A stretch of DNA of 12,932 nucleotides, taken from Acidobacteriota bacterium. GTDB lineage: Bacteria > Acidobacteriota > Terriglobia > Terriglobales > Acidobacteriaceae. Positions 1 to 9,000 of this stretch are shown piece by piece. The translations under genes and the position numbers were made by a program. Every line of letters begins with the position of its first letter. The stretch's first letter is position 1. Where the stretch lies: NCBI GenBank assembly GCA_021781255.1, contig JAJXXG010001132.1, positions 1 through 12,932 of the forward strand, read 5' to 3'. Under the pieces are notes generated by a model that was not told the DNA's origin, did not search any database, and saw only the letters and a list, made by a program, of their open reading frames with translations.

Positions 1-41
1 CGGCGCGCACACATGAATCACCCGTGCCTTAGAATTCCGTC

Positions 42-758
42 ATGACCACTTCCCCCGCCACCCTCGATGTCCTCAATGAGCGCATCATTGCCTGCGAACG
101 CTGCCCCCGGCTGCGTGCCTATTGCGCTGAGGTGGCGCGCAAGCGGCGGCGCGCCTACGCCGACTGGGAGTACTGGGGCCGGCCGGTCCCCTCCTTTGGC
201 GATCCGCGGGCGCGCGTGCTGGCGCTCGGCCTGGCCCCCGGAGCACACGGCTCCAACCGCACCGGCAGGCCCTTCACCGGCGATGGCTCGGGCGACTTTC
301 TTTACCCTGTGCTGCACGAGGCGGGCGTTGCCTCGCAGCCCACCGCCACAACGCGCCAGGACGGCATGCGCCTCACAGACCTCTGGATCACCTCCGTGGT
401 CCGCTGCGCCCCGCCGGCCAACAAGCCCGCGCCCGAGGAGTTGCGTAACTGCGCGCCCTGGCTCGATCAGGAAATCGCGCTTCTCCGCAACCTCCGCGTC
501 ATCGTCTGCCTGGGACGCATCGCCTTTGACGGTCTTCTCGCCCACGCGCAGCGCACCGGCCAACTCGCATCGCGCTCCGGCTTCACATTCAGCCATGGAG
601 CCGAATACACGCTGCCCAACGGCCTGAGCGTCCTCGCAAGCTTTCATCCCTCGCTGCAGAACACCAACACCGGCCGCCTCACGCGCTCCATGTTGCTCGC
701 CGTCTTTTCTCGCGCCTCGCAACTGGCCGGCGCGCAGCAAGCGAAACCTGCCCGATAG
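42..758 (+). CDS. Family 5 (UDGb-type) uracil-DNA glycosylase, 238 aa
   Basis: Predicted DNA-repair enzyme that removes uracil and other deaminated bases from DNA in the cytoplasm, starting base-excision repair. Seen in the sequence: motif 1 GLAPGAHGSNRTGR at residues 63-76 and motif 3 HPSLQNTNTG at 202-211. The AHG-N-TG signature and the HPS..N..TG loop are the family 5 hallmarks; family 4 enzymes carry a GE(A/G)PG motif instead. Four cysteines (C18 and C21 in CERCP, then C122 and C137) match the four-cysteine 4Fe-4S cluster of families 4 and 5. About 238 residues is normal for the family. The ATG at 42 has no clear Shine-Dalgarno, but the N-terminal Cys pair begins shortly after it, so the protein looks complete. 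The cupin gene follows 68 bp downstream on the same strand; I see no functional link. Confident in the family; exact base preference cannot be read from sequence. Confidence 0.92.
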   Translation: MTTSPATLDVLNERIIACERCPRLRAYCAEVARKRRRAYADWEYWGRPVPSFGDPRARVLALGLAPGAHGSNRTGRPFTGDGSGDFLYPVLHEAGVASQPTATTRQDGMRLTDLWITSVVRCAPPANKPAPEELRNCAPWLDQEIALLRNLRVIVCLGRIAFDGLLAHAQRTGQLASRSGFTFSHGAEYTLPNGLSVLASFHPSLQNTNTGRLTRSMLLAVFSRASQLAGAQQAKPAR

Positions 759-826
759 TGGCTTCCATCCACCCTGCCAATGCCGCCCCACTTTGGCGTA
801 GACCCGCAACCCATCGCTGATCTACG

Positions 827-1321
827 ATGATCCGCATCATGTTCAAGCTTCCCAAAGCAATCGTCCCTTTGGCGTGGCTCCTGTTCAGCATGGCGGCAAG
901 TCCGCAAGGCGCGAAGTCCGACCATTGGTCAACCGCGCAGCTCATGGAGCGCGCGCAGCATCTGCACCAGGTGGCGGCACAGGGCAACGGCGTAGCCAGC
1001 GAAACGCTGGAGAAGTATCCCAACCACTACACCATGCTCGCTTTCCGCAACCGCACCGGCGGCGCGGAACAGCACCAGAACTTTGCAGACCTCTTCTACA
1101 TCCTCGACGGCCATTCAACCCTGCTGACCGGAGGCGAAATCGTCGACCAGAAAACGAGCGCGCCGGGCGAGATCGGCGGCTCCGCGGTCAAGGGCGGCTC
1201 GACGCAGGAGCTGAAGCCGGGCGATGTGGTGCATATTCCCGCAGGCGTGCCGCATCAGATGGTCCTGCCCGAAGGCGGCACCATCACTTACTTTGTCGTG
1301 AAGGTTCAGGAAACCCGCTGA
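827..1321 (+). CDS. Small secreted cupin-domain protein, 164 aa
   Basis: Single-domain beta-barrel cupin of unknown substrate, probably exported. Residues 6-24 form a short basic and then hydrophobic stretch (KLPKAIVPLAWLLFSMAAS) consistent with a Sec signal peptide. The cupin core covers about residues 65-162. Motif 2 is a good match (GDVVHIPAGVPH, residues 132-143, with H143 the likely metal ligand). Motif 1 is degenerate: the usual H-x-H...E reads E81-x-H83...D88 before G95, so the metal set would be Glu/His/Asp/His rather than the common three-His-one-Glu. Start: ATG at 827 and ATG at 839 are both in frame, with neither preceded by a convincing ribosome site; the later start gives a more typical signal peptide. 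It sits 68 bp after the glycosylase gene and may be co-transcribed with it. Could be a metal-binding dioxygenase-like, isomerase-like or purely binding cupin; no specific reaction is claimed. Confidence 0.8.
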   Translation: MIRIMFKLPKAIVPLAWLLFSMAASPQGAKSDHWSTAQLMERAQHLHQVAAQGNGVASETLEKYPNHYTMLAFRNRTGGAEQHQNFADLFYILDGHSTLLTGGEIVDQKTSAPGEIGGSAVKGGSTQELKPGDVVHIPAGVPHQMVLPEGGTITYFVVKVQETR

Positions 1322-1362
1322 ACGGTCCGGGCGAAACAGAACCCTCGCAAGAACTTGGAGCA

Positions 1363-1391
1363 GGGACCCGGATCTGACCCCATCCAGTCCC
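1363..1391. repeat. REP-like imperfect hairpin downstream of the cupin gene
   Basis: GGGAC (1363-1367) pairs with GTCCC (1387-1391) and GGA (1370-1372) with TCC (1383-1385). CC faces A as a bulge, and the loop is ten bases (1373-1382). On the minus strand the loop region reads GGGGTCAGATCCGGGTCCC, resembling the GGGGTCAGA-type cores of bacterial extragenic palindromes mobilised by REP-associated tyrosine transposases. It lies 41 bp after the cupin stop, and only three Ts follow it, so it is at best a weak terminator. A single copy is visible; the REP assignment is from recollection of the core motif. Confidence 0.35.
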
Positions 1392-1428
1392 TTTACAACC
1401 GTTATCGAGAGGTTTACGCTTCTCAACT

Positions 1429-1442
1429 AGCAAACGTTTTCT
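1429..1442. promoter_or_regulatory. LacI-type operator-like palindrome upstream of GH127
   Basis: AGCAAACGTTTTCT is a 14-bp near-perfect inverted repeat centred on CG (six of seven base pairs match; perfect core AAACGTTT at 1432-1439). LacI-family regulators of sugar genes bind short palindromes with a central CG of this kind. It lies 56 bp before the GH127 start. A weak -10-like TATTCT at 1459-1464 would place the palindrome over the -35 region. No regulator gene is in the window, so the function is inferred from form and position only. Confidence 0.3.
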
Positions 1443-1497
1443 GCCCATTGCAGGCGCCTATTCTGAGACGGCCCCGCATGGATTCTCAGGAGCTGGA

Positions 1498-4359
1498 GTG
1501 TCACCCATGCATCGCAAACAGTCCTCAGATTCTATCGAAAATCTCCCCACGCCTTTGCCGGAACAAGAGCCCCAGTCCGAGCCCAACCGTCGCGAGTTTC
1601 TCGCTGGTCTGGGAGGCGCCGCTGTTCTCACTGCGCTGTCCACCAGCAGAGCCTTTGCGCAGGCCCCTGACGGTGTTCTCAATGTTGCGCGCGTCGCGAT
1701 TCCTGCAAGCCAGAGGATCGTGAGCGAAAACAAGATCTCTGCCTTGAATGACGGGTTCACTCCTGCAAATTCATTCGACCGCACGCAATCCATCTACGCC
1801 CTGTGGGCGGAGCGCGCAGCCGGGGAAAAAGCAACCTGGGTGCAGTACGAGTGGAGCGAACCGGTTCTCGTCGACAAGGTTGAGATTTACTGGGCCGTCG
1901 ATCGTCCCCGTCCGGCGGCGCTGCCGGGCAGCGGAGGCCCGGGGATTCAGCCCCCTCAGAGTTACCGGATTCTTTACTGGAATGGAACCGACTACGTGCC
2001 CGTCTCGAAGCCGCAGGGTCTGGGCCTGGCCCCGGACACCTTCAATGCCACAAGTTTCGAGCCCGTGCGAACCAGCAAATTGCGCCTCGAGGTGATTCCC
2101 CAGCATGGCCACCCTGCCGGCATCCTTGAATGGAAGGTCTTTAATTACGGCTCTGCGCCTGCGCTCCCTCCCGTCGTTGACGCTGGCGTGGACCGCTCCG
2201 TAGTCAGTGACGGAAAGACCTATCTGTCCGGAAGGGCAACTTGGCTCGAAGATTCGAAGCGGAACAAGGCTCGCTGGGTCAAGACCGCAGGACCCGGCGT
2301 TGTAGCATTCGCGGCTGCAGATTTGCCGGTAACAACTGCGACCTTCTCGGAGCCGGGTGACTATGTCCTCGCGCTTGAAGCTTCAGGGGGCAAGGGCGCG
2401 CCGCCTGCGATCAACGTGCACGTCGAACCGGCGCCCCCCGCCGATCGTCTTGACGTGGTCTATACCCGCAGATATTCCATTGACAGCCCGCTATGGAATC
2501 AGCGCGCAAAGGCCCTCATCGTCAACTGGATTCCTCATTGCATCGCAATGTGCGAACGAACAGACATCGCACCCATGCGCGGAGACGGAGGCATCGACAA
2601 CTTTATTGAAGCCGGCAAGGCAAACCGTGGCGAGCCCCACGGCCGGCACAAGGGATATGTCTTCTCCAACGCATGGGTGCACCAGACCGTCGAGTCAATG
2701 TCGATCGCGCTCATGGTCGATCCCCAGGGCGATCAGGAGATCATCGAGGCGCAGAAGCTCATGCACGCAACCCTGGAGCGTTGGATTCCCATCATCCTTG
2801 CGGCGCAGATGCCGGATGGTTATCTGCAGACTGCCTACATCCTCGCGGACCGTAAGGAGTGGCCCGAGCGCTGGTCGCCTGATCATCGCGGCAATCATGA
2901 GGGCTACGTATCCGGCTACTTCATCGAATCCGCAATCAACCACTACACGCTCACCGAGGGCAAAGATCTGCGCCTGTACAACGGCGCAAAGAAGCTGGCC
3001 GACTGCTGGGTTGCGAACATTGGACCAGGCAAAAAAGAGTGGTTTGACGGGCATCAGGAGATGGAACAGGCGCTCGTGCGCTTCGGCCGCTTCGTCAACG
3101 ACCAGGAAGGCAACCACCGCGGAGACGCCTACATCGCACTGGCGAAGTTCCTTCTCGATTCGCGCCGGGGCGGAAATGAGTATGACCAGAGCCACCTGCC
3201 GCCCGGCCAGCAGTACGAGGCCGTGGGCCACGCCGTGCGCGCCACCTACTTCTACTCAGGCATGGCGGATATCGCAGCCGAGACCCAGGACCGCGACTAT
3301 CAGAGTGCCGTGATTTCGCTCTGGGACAACATGGTCAACAAGAAGTACTACCTCACAGGCGGCATCGGAAGCGGCGAAACATCCGAGGGATTCGGACCAA
3401 ACTATTCGCTGCGCAACAATGCGTACTGCGAGACCTGTTCGAGCTGCGGCCTGGTCTTCTTCCAATACAAACTCAACCTCGCCTATCACGACGCAAAGTA
3501 TGCTGACCTCTACGAGCAAACGATGTACAACGCTCTGCTCGGTGGCCTTGCGCTCGATGGAAAAAGCTATTGCTACACCAATCCGCTTGTAAACACCGAG
3601 CGCGCAAAGTGGCACACGTGCCCCTGTTGCGTAGGCAACGTTGCGCGCACCTTGCTCATGATTCCCACCTGGTCTTACGTGAAGAGCAAAGATGCGCTCT
3701 ACGTCAACATGTTCGTCGGCAGCCGCATCCATGTTGGCCAGGTCGCAGGCACAAACGTCGAGGTCATACAGAAAACGAACTATCCCTGGCGCGGCTCCGT
3801 TGCAATTACCGTGAATCCTGAGCAGGCCAGGACATTTTCGGTCTACGTCCGCATCCCCAACCGCAGCACGAGCAAGCTCTACAAGGACTCGCCGCAGGTC
3901 CGCGGCGTGAAGCGGTTCGCCGTCAACGGCCAGGAGCAGACACCCGAGATGCGCAAGGGCTACGCCGTCGTGACACGCGAGTGGAAGCCAGGCGACCGCA
4001 TCGAACTCGACCTGCCGATGGAACCGCAGCGCGTGGTTGCAGACAGCCGCGTCAAGGCGGACCTCGGCATGGTTGCGCTGCAATATGGCCCGCTCGTCTA
4101 CAACGCCGAATCCAAAGACAACCAGAACATCAGCCGGAAGCTCAGTGATGCGCCACTCAAAACCGAGTGGCATCCCGAGCTGCTGGATGGCGTCATGGTG
4201 ATCGCTGGCAAATGGCAGGACGGGACGCCGATGCTGGCGATTCCCAACTTCGCGCGCATGAATCGCGTAGGACCGCCACACGAATATCCGTCCGATGAAT
4301 ACGTGCCCGAAAGCACGCCCGCATCCAGGAGTTTGACCGTGTCAAAGGTCTGGATTTAA
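1498..4359 (+). CDS. Tat-exported GH127 glycosidase (predicted beta-L-arabinofuranosidase), 953 aa
   Basis: Predicted retaining exo-glycosidase releasing beta-L-arabinofuranose from plant-derived glycans, acting outside the cytoplasm. Domains: twin-arginine signal (NRREFLAG, R31-R32, then a hydrophobic stretch to AFA at 52-54); discoidin-like module about 60-220; PKD/Ig-like module about 225-312; GH127 (DUF1680) catalytic domain from about 318. Catalytic landmarks by comparison with HypBA1: E630 (acid/base, in SEGF), E645 and C647 (zinc ligands, in CETC), C710 (nucleophile) and C711 (ligand) in CPCCVGN. Other family motifs are PDGYLQTAY (439-447), NHEGYVSGY (466-474) and GHAVRA (577-582). At 953 residues it exceeds the roughly 650 of catalytic-only members because of the N-terminal modules. 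Start: GTG at 1498 has AGGAG five bases upstream; ATG at 1507 with GGAG eight bases upstream is an equal alternative. Other GH127 or GH146-like specificities remain possible. Confidence 0.9.
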   Translation: MSPMHRKQSSDSIENLPTPLPEQEPQSEPNRREFLAGLGGAAVLTALSTSRAFAQAPDGVLNVARVAIPASQRIVSENKISALNDGFTPANSFDRTQSIYALWAERAAGEKATWVQYEWSEPVLVDKVEIYWAVDRPRPAALPGSGGPGIQPPQSYRILYWNGTDYVPVSKPQGLGLAPDTFNATSFEPVRTSKLRLEVIPQHGHPAGILEWKVFNYGSAPALPPVVDAGVDRSVVSDGKTYLSGRATWLEDSKRNKARWVKTAGPGVVAFAAADLPVTTATFSEPGDYVLALEASGGKGAPPAINVHVEPAPPADRLDVVYTRRYSIDSPLWNQRAKALIVNWIPHCIAMCERTDIAPMRGDGGIDNFIEAGKANRGEPHGRHKGYVFSNAWVHQTVESMSIALMVDPQGDQEIIEAQKLMHATLERWIPIILAAQMPDGYLQTAYILADRKEWPERWSPDHRGNHEGYVSGYFIESAINHYTLTEGKDLRLYNGAKKLADCWVANIGPGKKEWFDGHQEMEQALVRFGRFVNDQEGNHRGDAYIALAKFLLDSRRGGNEYDQSHLPPGQQYEAVGHAVRATYFYSGMADIAAETQDRDYQSAVISLWDNMVNKKYYLTGGIGSGETSEGFGPNYSLRNNAYCETCSSCGLVFFQYKLNLAYHDAKYADLYEQTMYNALLGGLALDGKSYCYTNPLVNTERAKWHTCPCCVGNVARTLLMIPTWSYVKSKDALYVNMFVGSRIHVGQVAGTNVEVIQKTNYPWRGSVAITVNPEQARTFSVYVRIPNRSTSKLYKDSPQVRGVKRFAVNGQEQTPEMRKGYAVVTREWKPGDRIELDLPMEPQRVVADSRVKADLGMVALQYGPLVYNAESKDNQNISRKLSDAPLKTEWHPELLDGVMVIAGKWQDGTPMLAIPNFARMNRVGPPHEYPSDEYVPESTPASRSLTVSKVWI

Positions 4360-4390
4360 CTGCGCGCCTGATTCAAAGGCGCAAGACAAC

Positions 4391-4425
4391 GAAGGGGCAG
4401 CCGCCGTGCTGCCCCTTCTATTTTG
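4391..4425 (+). terminator. Rho-independent terminator after GH127
   Basis: An 11-bp perfect stem (4391-4401 pairs with 4408-4418; arm GAAGGGGCAGC) closes a six-base loop and is followed by TATTTTG. It begins 31 bp after the GH127 stop. The right arm touches the stop codon of the convergent TPR gene, so the hairpin could also slow transcription from the other side, although no T-run follows it on the minus strand. Confidence 0.85.
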
Positions 4426-5890
4426 CAGCGGAGTCGCTCTCGACGAGCTTGTAGCGATATTGCTCGCGCTCTTCCTTGGTTGCGTCCTCGCGCAGTTGCG
4501 CCAGGCGCTTCAAGAGCGCCGGAATCTCGTCCTTCTTGTCGGTCTTCCGCAGGGCCTGAATGAGGTGATAGACAGCCGTCTGATCCTTCGGATCAAGCCC
4601 CAGAGCCTTGCGGCATTGCGCGGCAGCCTCGACGAACTGACCCGCCTGCAGATAAAGCTTTGCCAGTACGCCATGGGCGGGCTCAAGTGAAGGCCGCAAA
4701 GCAACCGCCTCCTTCGCCGATCGCATGGCAGTTTCAAAGTCTTGCGAACCAGGCTCTACGCCCTGCTGCGTCAAGATATCGGCCTGGAGATAGAGAAGGA
4801 TCGGATCCCTGGGGCGACGCGCAAGCTTTTCCCGTACGTCTGCCAGCGCTCGTTTCAGATCGTTCTGCTGCACGGTGGCGAGGCCCAGCGCCGCCACGCT
4901 CAATGACTGATTCGGATCAAGCTCGTAGGCCTTGTCGAAATCGGCCTGGGCCCTGTCGTACTGCGCGGTCTGCACATAAAGAACGCCGCGCGCAAAGTAG
5001 AGTGCCGCGGCATTCGGCAGCAGATGGATGCCGTCATTCACTGCGTCGATGCCTACTTGAAAGGACTGGTGGGTCGACGAGAGCACGGCAAAATCGACAT
5101 AGAGATTCACATTGTGCGGGTCCAGCAGGATTGCCTGGCGCAAGGCGGCCACAGCCTTGTCTGTGTCGTGCATGCTCTCATATGCGGCCGATGCAAGCTC
5201 CAATGCGGAGACGTCAGGTTGCTGGCCCAGCAGCGGTTCCAGGGTCGCAAGAACCTGCTCGGGCCGATGCGCCATCAGTTGCACCGACGCGGTCACCAGC
5301 CGCGCCCGCGGCGCATCCGGTTGCAGGGCGAGCGACTGCGCGAACACCTCCGCAGCTTTGTCAAGTTGCTTGAGCCGCACAAGGCATGTCCCATACGCGT
5401 CCAGCCCGGGAGCGCGCGTGGCGAAGAGCGCGGAAGCCTTTTCAAAATGAACAACGGCGTCTGCGCACCTGCCCTGCTGATACTGGAGCACCGCGAGCAT
5501 CCCGTGGCTTGTCACATCATTGGGTCGAAGCTTGAGCAGTTGCTCCAGGACAGGAATCCCGGCGGGGTCACCCGCATCGTAGGCGATTTGCGCAGCGCCC
5601 TGCAGCGCGGGAATGTCGTCGGGCGCAAGCTGGATGGCACGGCGAAAGGCCGCAAAAGCCTCCGTCTTCCTGCCCTTCCCTGCAAGAGCCGCTCCCTGCA
5701 TGGTCCATAGTCCGGCATTGCCCGGCGCTTGCTTGAGCGCAGGCCCAAGCAGCGCAAGCGCATGATCATAGTCTTGCTGGCCCAGCGCGGTGACAATCGG
5801 TTCCGCCTGGTTTGCGGCGGTCTGCGCGTTCAGGCTCAAAGCCAGGATTGCCAGAGCGACAATGCAAACCAGTTTTCTGAAAAAGTGCAT
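4418..5890 (-). CDS. Secreted TPR-repeat protein (copy A), 490 aa
   Basis: Exported helical-repeat scaffold with no recognisable catalytic domain. Residues 1-22 (MHFFRKLVCIVALAILALSL and following) form a clear Sec signal, probably cut near NAQ. The rest is a chain of about 34-residue TPR units, e.g. ALWTMQ-like helices ending in A-L-x-L-x-P turns (AIQLAPDD, LLKLRPND, AILLDPHN, AYELDPNQ, ALGLDPKD). The C-terminal tail is charged, with a KEEREQYRYKLV segment. It is collinear over its whole length with the TPR protein at 11448-12932; shared blocks include LYVDFA, HQSFQ, ARGVLYVQ, AQYD and QALRKT. AGGAG lies 11 bases before the ATG, a long spacing. A strong terminator separates it from the receptor gene upstream, so it needs its own promoter, which I could not identify. 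TPR proteins usually mediate protein contacts; partnership with the receptor or propeller protein is inference. Confidence 0.88.
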   Translation of the reverse strand: MHFFRKLVCIVALAILALSLNAQTAANQAEPIVTALGQQDYDHALALLGPALKQAPGNAGLWTMQGAALAGKGRKTEAFAAFRRAIQLAPDDIPALQGAAQIAYDAGDPAGIPVLEQLLKLRPNDVTSHGMLAVLQYQQGRCADAVVHFEKASALFATRAPGLDAYGTCLVRLKQLDKAAEVFAQSLALQPDAPRARLVTASVQLMAHRPEQVLATLEPLLGQQPDVSALELASAAYESMHDTDKAVAALRQAILLDPHNVNLYVDFAVLSSTHQSFQVGIDAVNDGIHLLPNAAALYFARGVLYVQTAQYDRAQADFDKAYELDPNQSLSVAALGLATVQQNDLKRALADVREKLARRPRDPILLYLQADILTQQGVEPGSQDFETAMRSAKEAVALRPSLEPAHGVLAKLYLQAGQFVEAAAQCRKALGLDPKDQTAVYHLIQALRKTDKKDEIPALLKRLAQLREDATKEEREQYRYKLVESDSAAK

Positions 5891-6096
5891 TGCGAACCGC
5901 TCTCCTGCGCAGTTGGATCATCATCGCGAACCCGCTCTGCAAGCAGCAGGATTCAGTAGGTCCATCTTAGCTTGAAGCAATGGCGCGAGACGATCTGACA
6001 GCCATCAAACTGCACGCAATAAAAACAACTGCGGCCGGCGCATATTCCTTGCACGCCGGCCGCATGGTTTTGAGGTTTCGTTTGTAGTACGTTGGC
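5891..6096. other. 206-bp spacer between receptor and TPR copy A
   Basis: Non-coding. The right part holds the receptor's terminator. The left part carries an imperfect direct repeat in front of the TPR start: TTGCGAACCGCTCTC at 5890-5904 and ATCGCGAACCCGCTCT at 5923-5938. No convincing sigma-70 promoter was found for the TPR gene; the best pair (TTGCTT, 16 bp, TACTGA on the minus strand) is poor. Confidence 0.5.
6020..6064 (-). terminator. Rho-independent terminator after the TonB-dependent receptor
   Basis: A perfect 11-bp GC-rich stem (6030-6040 pairs with 6054-6064; arm TGCGGCCGGCG) closes a 13-base loop. On the minus strand it is followed by GTTGTTTTTATT. It starts 32 bp after the receptor stop, so the receptor message probably ends here and TPR copy A is transcribed separately or by read-through. 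Confidence 0.88.
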
Positions 6097-9000
6097 CTAG
6101 AAAGAGAGCCTTCCGCCCACCTGCCAGAACCTCGGCTCGTGCGAGCCCGTTGCCAGACCGAAGCTTCCGTCGGGAATATTCGTGTCCACGTTCGCGAAGT
6201 TCGCACGGTTGAAGAGGTTGAAGAACTCAAAGCGCAACTGGAAGTTGAGGCGCTCCGTGAGGGCCATGTCTTTGTAGAAGTTGGTGCTCGTCTCAATGAA
6301 ATTCGGGCCGCGGAACCTCATTGGCTTTTCGTTGCCTTCGCTTCCGAAATTGGGGACTGCAAAGTTCGATTTCGGAATCGCACCCGTCAGCCAGTCCTTG
6401 TTGTTGGTGGACTGGTGATACGAAGTCGCATCCGGATAATCGAGGTTGTTGCCGTCCGCGTTGTAGTCGCCGCTCAGAGGCGCATACCCAACCGCCGGAT
6501 TGGCAAACGAGGGACATGGCGGAGCGCCTGCGGACGTGTCCTGGCACACCGGAATGTAACTGTTGTAGTTGGCCGCTGTGAGCGGATAGCCCGACTGGTA
6601 GACCGTGGTTCCGCTGATTCCCCACCCGCCGGTCACGTGTCCGATCGCTCCCTTGCCGTCATTCAGGCCCTTCAGCGTGTAGTTAAAGCTGAGGGAGATG
6701 CGATTGGGCACATCGAAAACCGACGGTGCGTAGTACTGACCCAGGTTGTCCGGAGTCGGATATGCCAACCCGTTATCCTTCGAACTGGACCGGGTGTACG
6801 AGGCTTCCACAAATCCGCCGCGTGAGAAGCGGCCCCGGATCGCAACGAACACGCCGTTGTAGTTGGCATAACGATTGTTGTCCGCGTAGCTGATGGAACC
6901 GAAGCTTGGATTCAACCGCGTCGGCGCAATGCTTTCGTGGATGATGAGATCGTTGGGGAGCACGTTGATGTCGACGCCGTACGACACATTGCCAATCGAG
7001 TTGCCATTGCCGACAATGTCGTAGGAGTGCGAACCGCTGTAGCCCACCGTTGCAGCGAACATACGACTCAATTGCCGCTGCACGCTGACCGACCAGATAT
7101 TCGCCTTGGGCGACTTGAGCAGTGGATTGATGCCGCCGATGGAGAAATTGGCGCCCACCACGCCGCCTTGTGAATTCAACCCTCCGTTAAACGTCGGGAA
7201 GGTAAACCCGAACGGAGGCTTCGAACTGTCGCCAAGTCCAAAAATCGGCGGCGTGGACGAGCCCGCAAAGAAGACCGGAAGCACCAGTCCCGGCGGGCTT
7301 CCGCGGAACTCTTCCTGCACGTTCGCCGACGTCAGCCAGTTGTTGAAGATGCCAAAGCCGCCGCGTACCGCCCAGTTGCCCTTGCCCGTCGGATCCCACG
7401 CAAAGCCTACGCGCGGGCTGAACAGGTTGTTCACCGAGTGCAAAAGCGCGTTGTGCGTTGCCTTCGCATAGCCGCTGGCAATCTGTTCATTGATCGTCGT
7501 GCCGGTCCCGTAATAGAAGTTGCCGAACACAGTCGATGCGCTCTTTGACCACGGATTCCCGCTGTCGTCGTAGCGCAGCCCGAGCGTCAACGTCAGATTG
7601 CTGCGCGCCTTCCATGTGTCTTCAACAAACAGACCGAAGGTGCGAGCCGCAGCATCCCAGTCCCAGAGCTGCTGTTTGCCGGTGCCGGGGTTGTACATGA
7701 TGCCGTTCTCATTCGTGGGGGCATCCTGTGCCAGCTTCAGCAGGTTGTCAAAGGCGAACTTCGGCTGCGACCACGGCCCCTGGAACGGTTCAACGTCGTC
7801 TCCGTACCAGCCTTCGTAACCGAACTTCAGCGTGTGCGTGCCGCGAACGTGCGTGAGAACGTCGCGCCAGTGCCAGTTGTGCTGGATGAAGTCGCCCTGG
7901 GCAAAGCCCACGCCGTACGCCTGCCCGCCATCCGCATTGATGCCATTCACGGAAATTGACGGAACGGTATAGTCCTTGGCGCCCATGCCAAGCACGCCTT
8001 CCACGCGGCTGATGCCCGCGGTGGCTTCATTCAGCGTGTTCGATGAGAAGGTGTGCGTCCAGGAGGCCTGGCCTGCAACCTGCCACGTGTTGTTCAGAGC
8101 CGAGAACTGCGGCATGGGCGAGGCTGCGCCCGTCTGCAACAGCGTGCGGAAGAGGCTGACGTAGATGCGCTCCTTCCTGAAGCCCTGGTCGATACGGGCA
8201 AAGTACTGCGTGCCGTTGCGAATCTGGGTCGCTCCGAAAGAGCCCACGTCGATCATCGCCAGATTGCAGGGAACGCCGTTCTGTCCATCGGTCGTTCCGC
8301 AGCCGCCAGCCGCCGGACCAAAAATGTCGGCCGCCGTCTGCTGCACTGAAATATTGCCAATGCCCGAGGGCGTATAGGTCTTCAGCACATGCGTGCCGAC
8401 CGAGTTCGGATAGTTGGCCTGCGCCCAGGAAATGAAGTTTGGATCGGCGAATGTGACCTGGCCGCCCGCACTGGCCGATGAACGCAGAGGCTCAACCGCA
8501 AAATAGAAGAAGCTGTTGCGGTGGGGAACAATCGGACCGCCTACGGCAAAGTCCATATTGTTTGAGTGAAACGGCTGATAGGGGTTCGTCTTCGAACTCA
8601 CGAAATGCTGGTTCGCAAACATCCCCTGGTAGTTGAACCAGTCAGCTGCAGACCCGTGAAACTGATCCGTGCCCGAGCGAGTCGTGAAGATCGTCTGCAA
8701 TCCGGCCGCGCGGCTGTGCTCCACTGAGAACGTGTTGACCTGGATGCTGGTCTCCTGAATGGATTCAGGCTGCGGCGTCAGATTCAGCACGCCCTGGCGG
8801 ATGCCGCTCGTCACGTCAAGACCATCGATCACATACTGGTTATTGTTCTGGCCCTGCCCGTTCGCGCTCGCATCCACCTGCTCTTCGGTCGAGTAGTTGT
8901 CGACGCCTGATGCGGGGCTGCCCGAGGAGCTCGTTCCAAGTCCGGAGACACCCGGCGCCATGGTCACAAGTGTCACAAGGTTGCGGCCCACGATGGGAAG

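Noticed and set aside
18..809. Minus-strand open frame of 263 codons across the uracil-DNA glycosylase
   Set aside because: The plus strand carries both family 5 motifs and the four cluster cysteines; the opposite frame is a Gly/Ala/Arg-rich shadow.
1355..1723. Plus-strand open frame of 122 codons overlapping the GH127 start
   Set aside because: It begins inside the REP-like hairpin region, runs out of frame through the Tat signal sequence and has no coherent protein features.
3256..4281. Minus-strand open frame of 341 codons inside GH127
   Set aside because: It lies entirely within a well-supported catalytic domain and has no family signature.
4391..4418. Shared bidirectional terminator for GH127 and TPR copy A
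   Set aside because: On the minus strand the stem is followed by GTTGTCTTGC, not a T-run, so it is called only for the plus strand.
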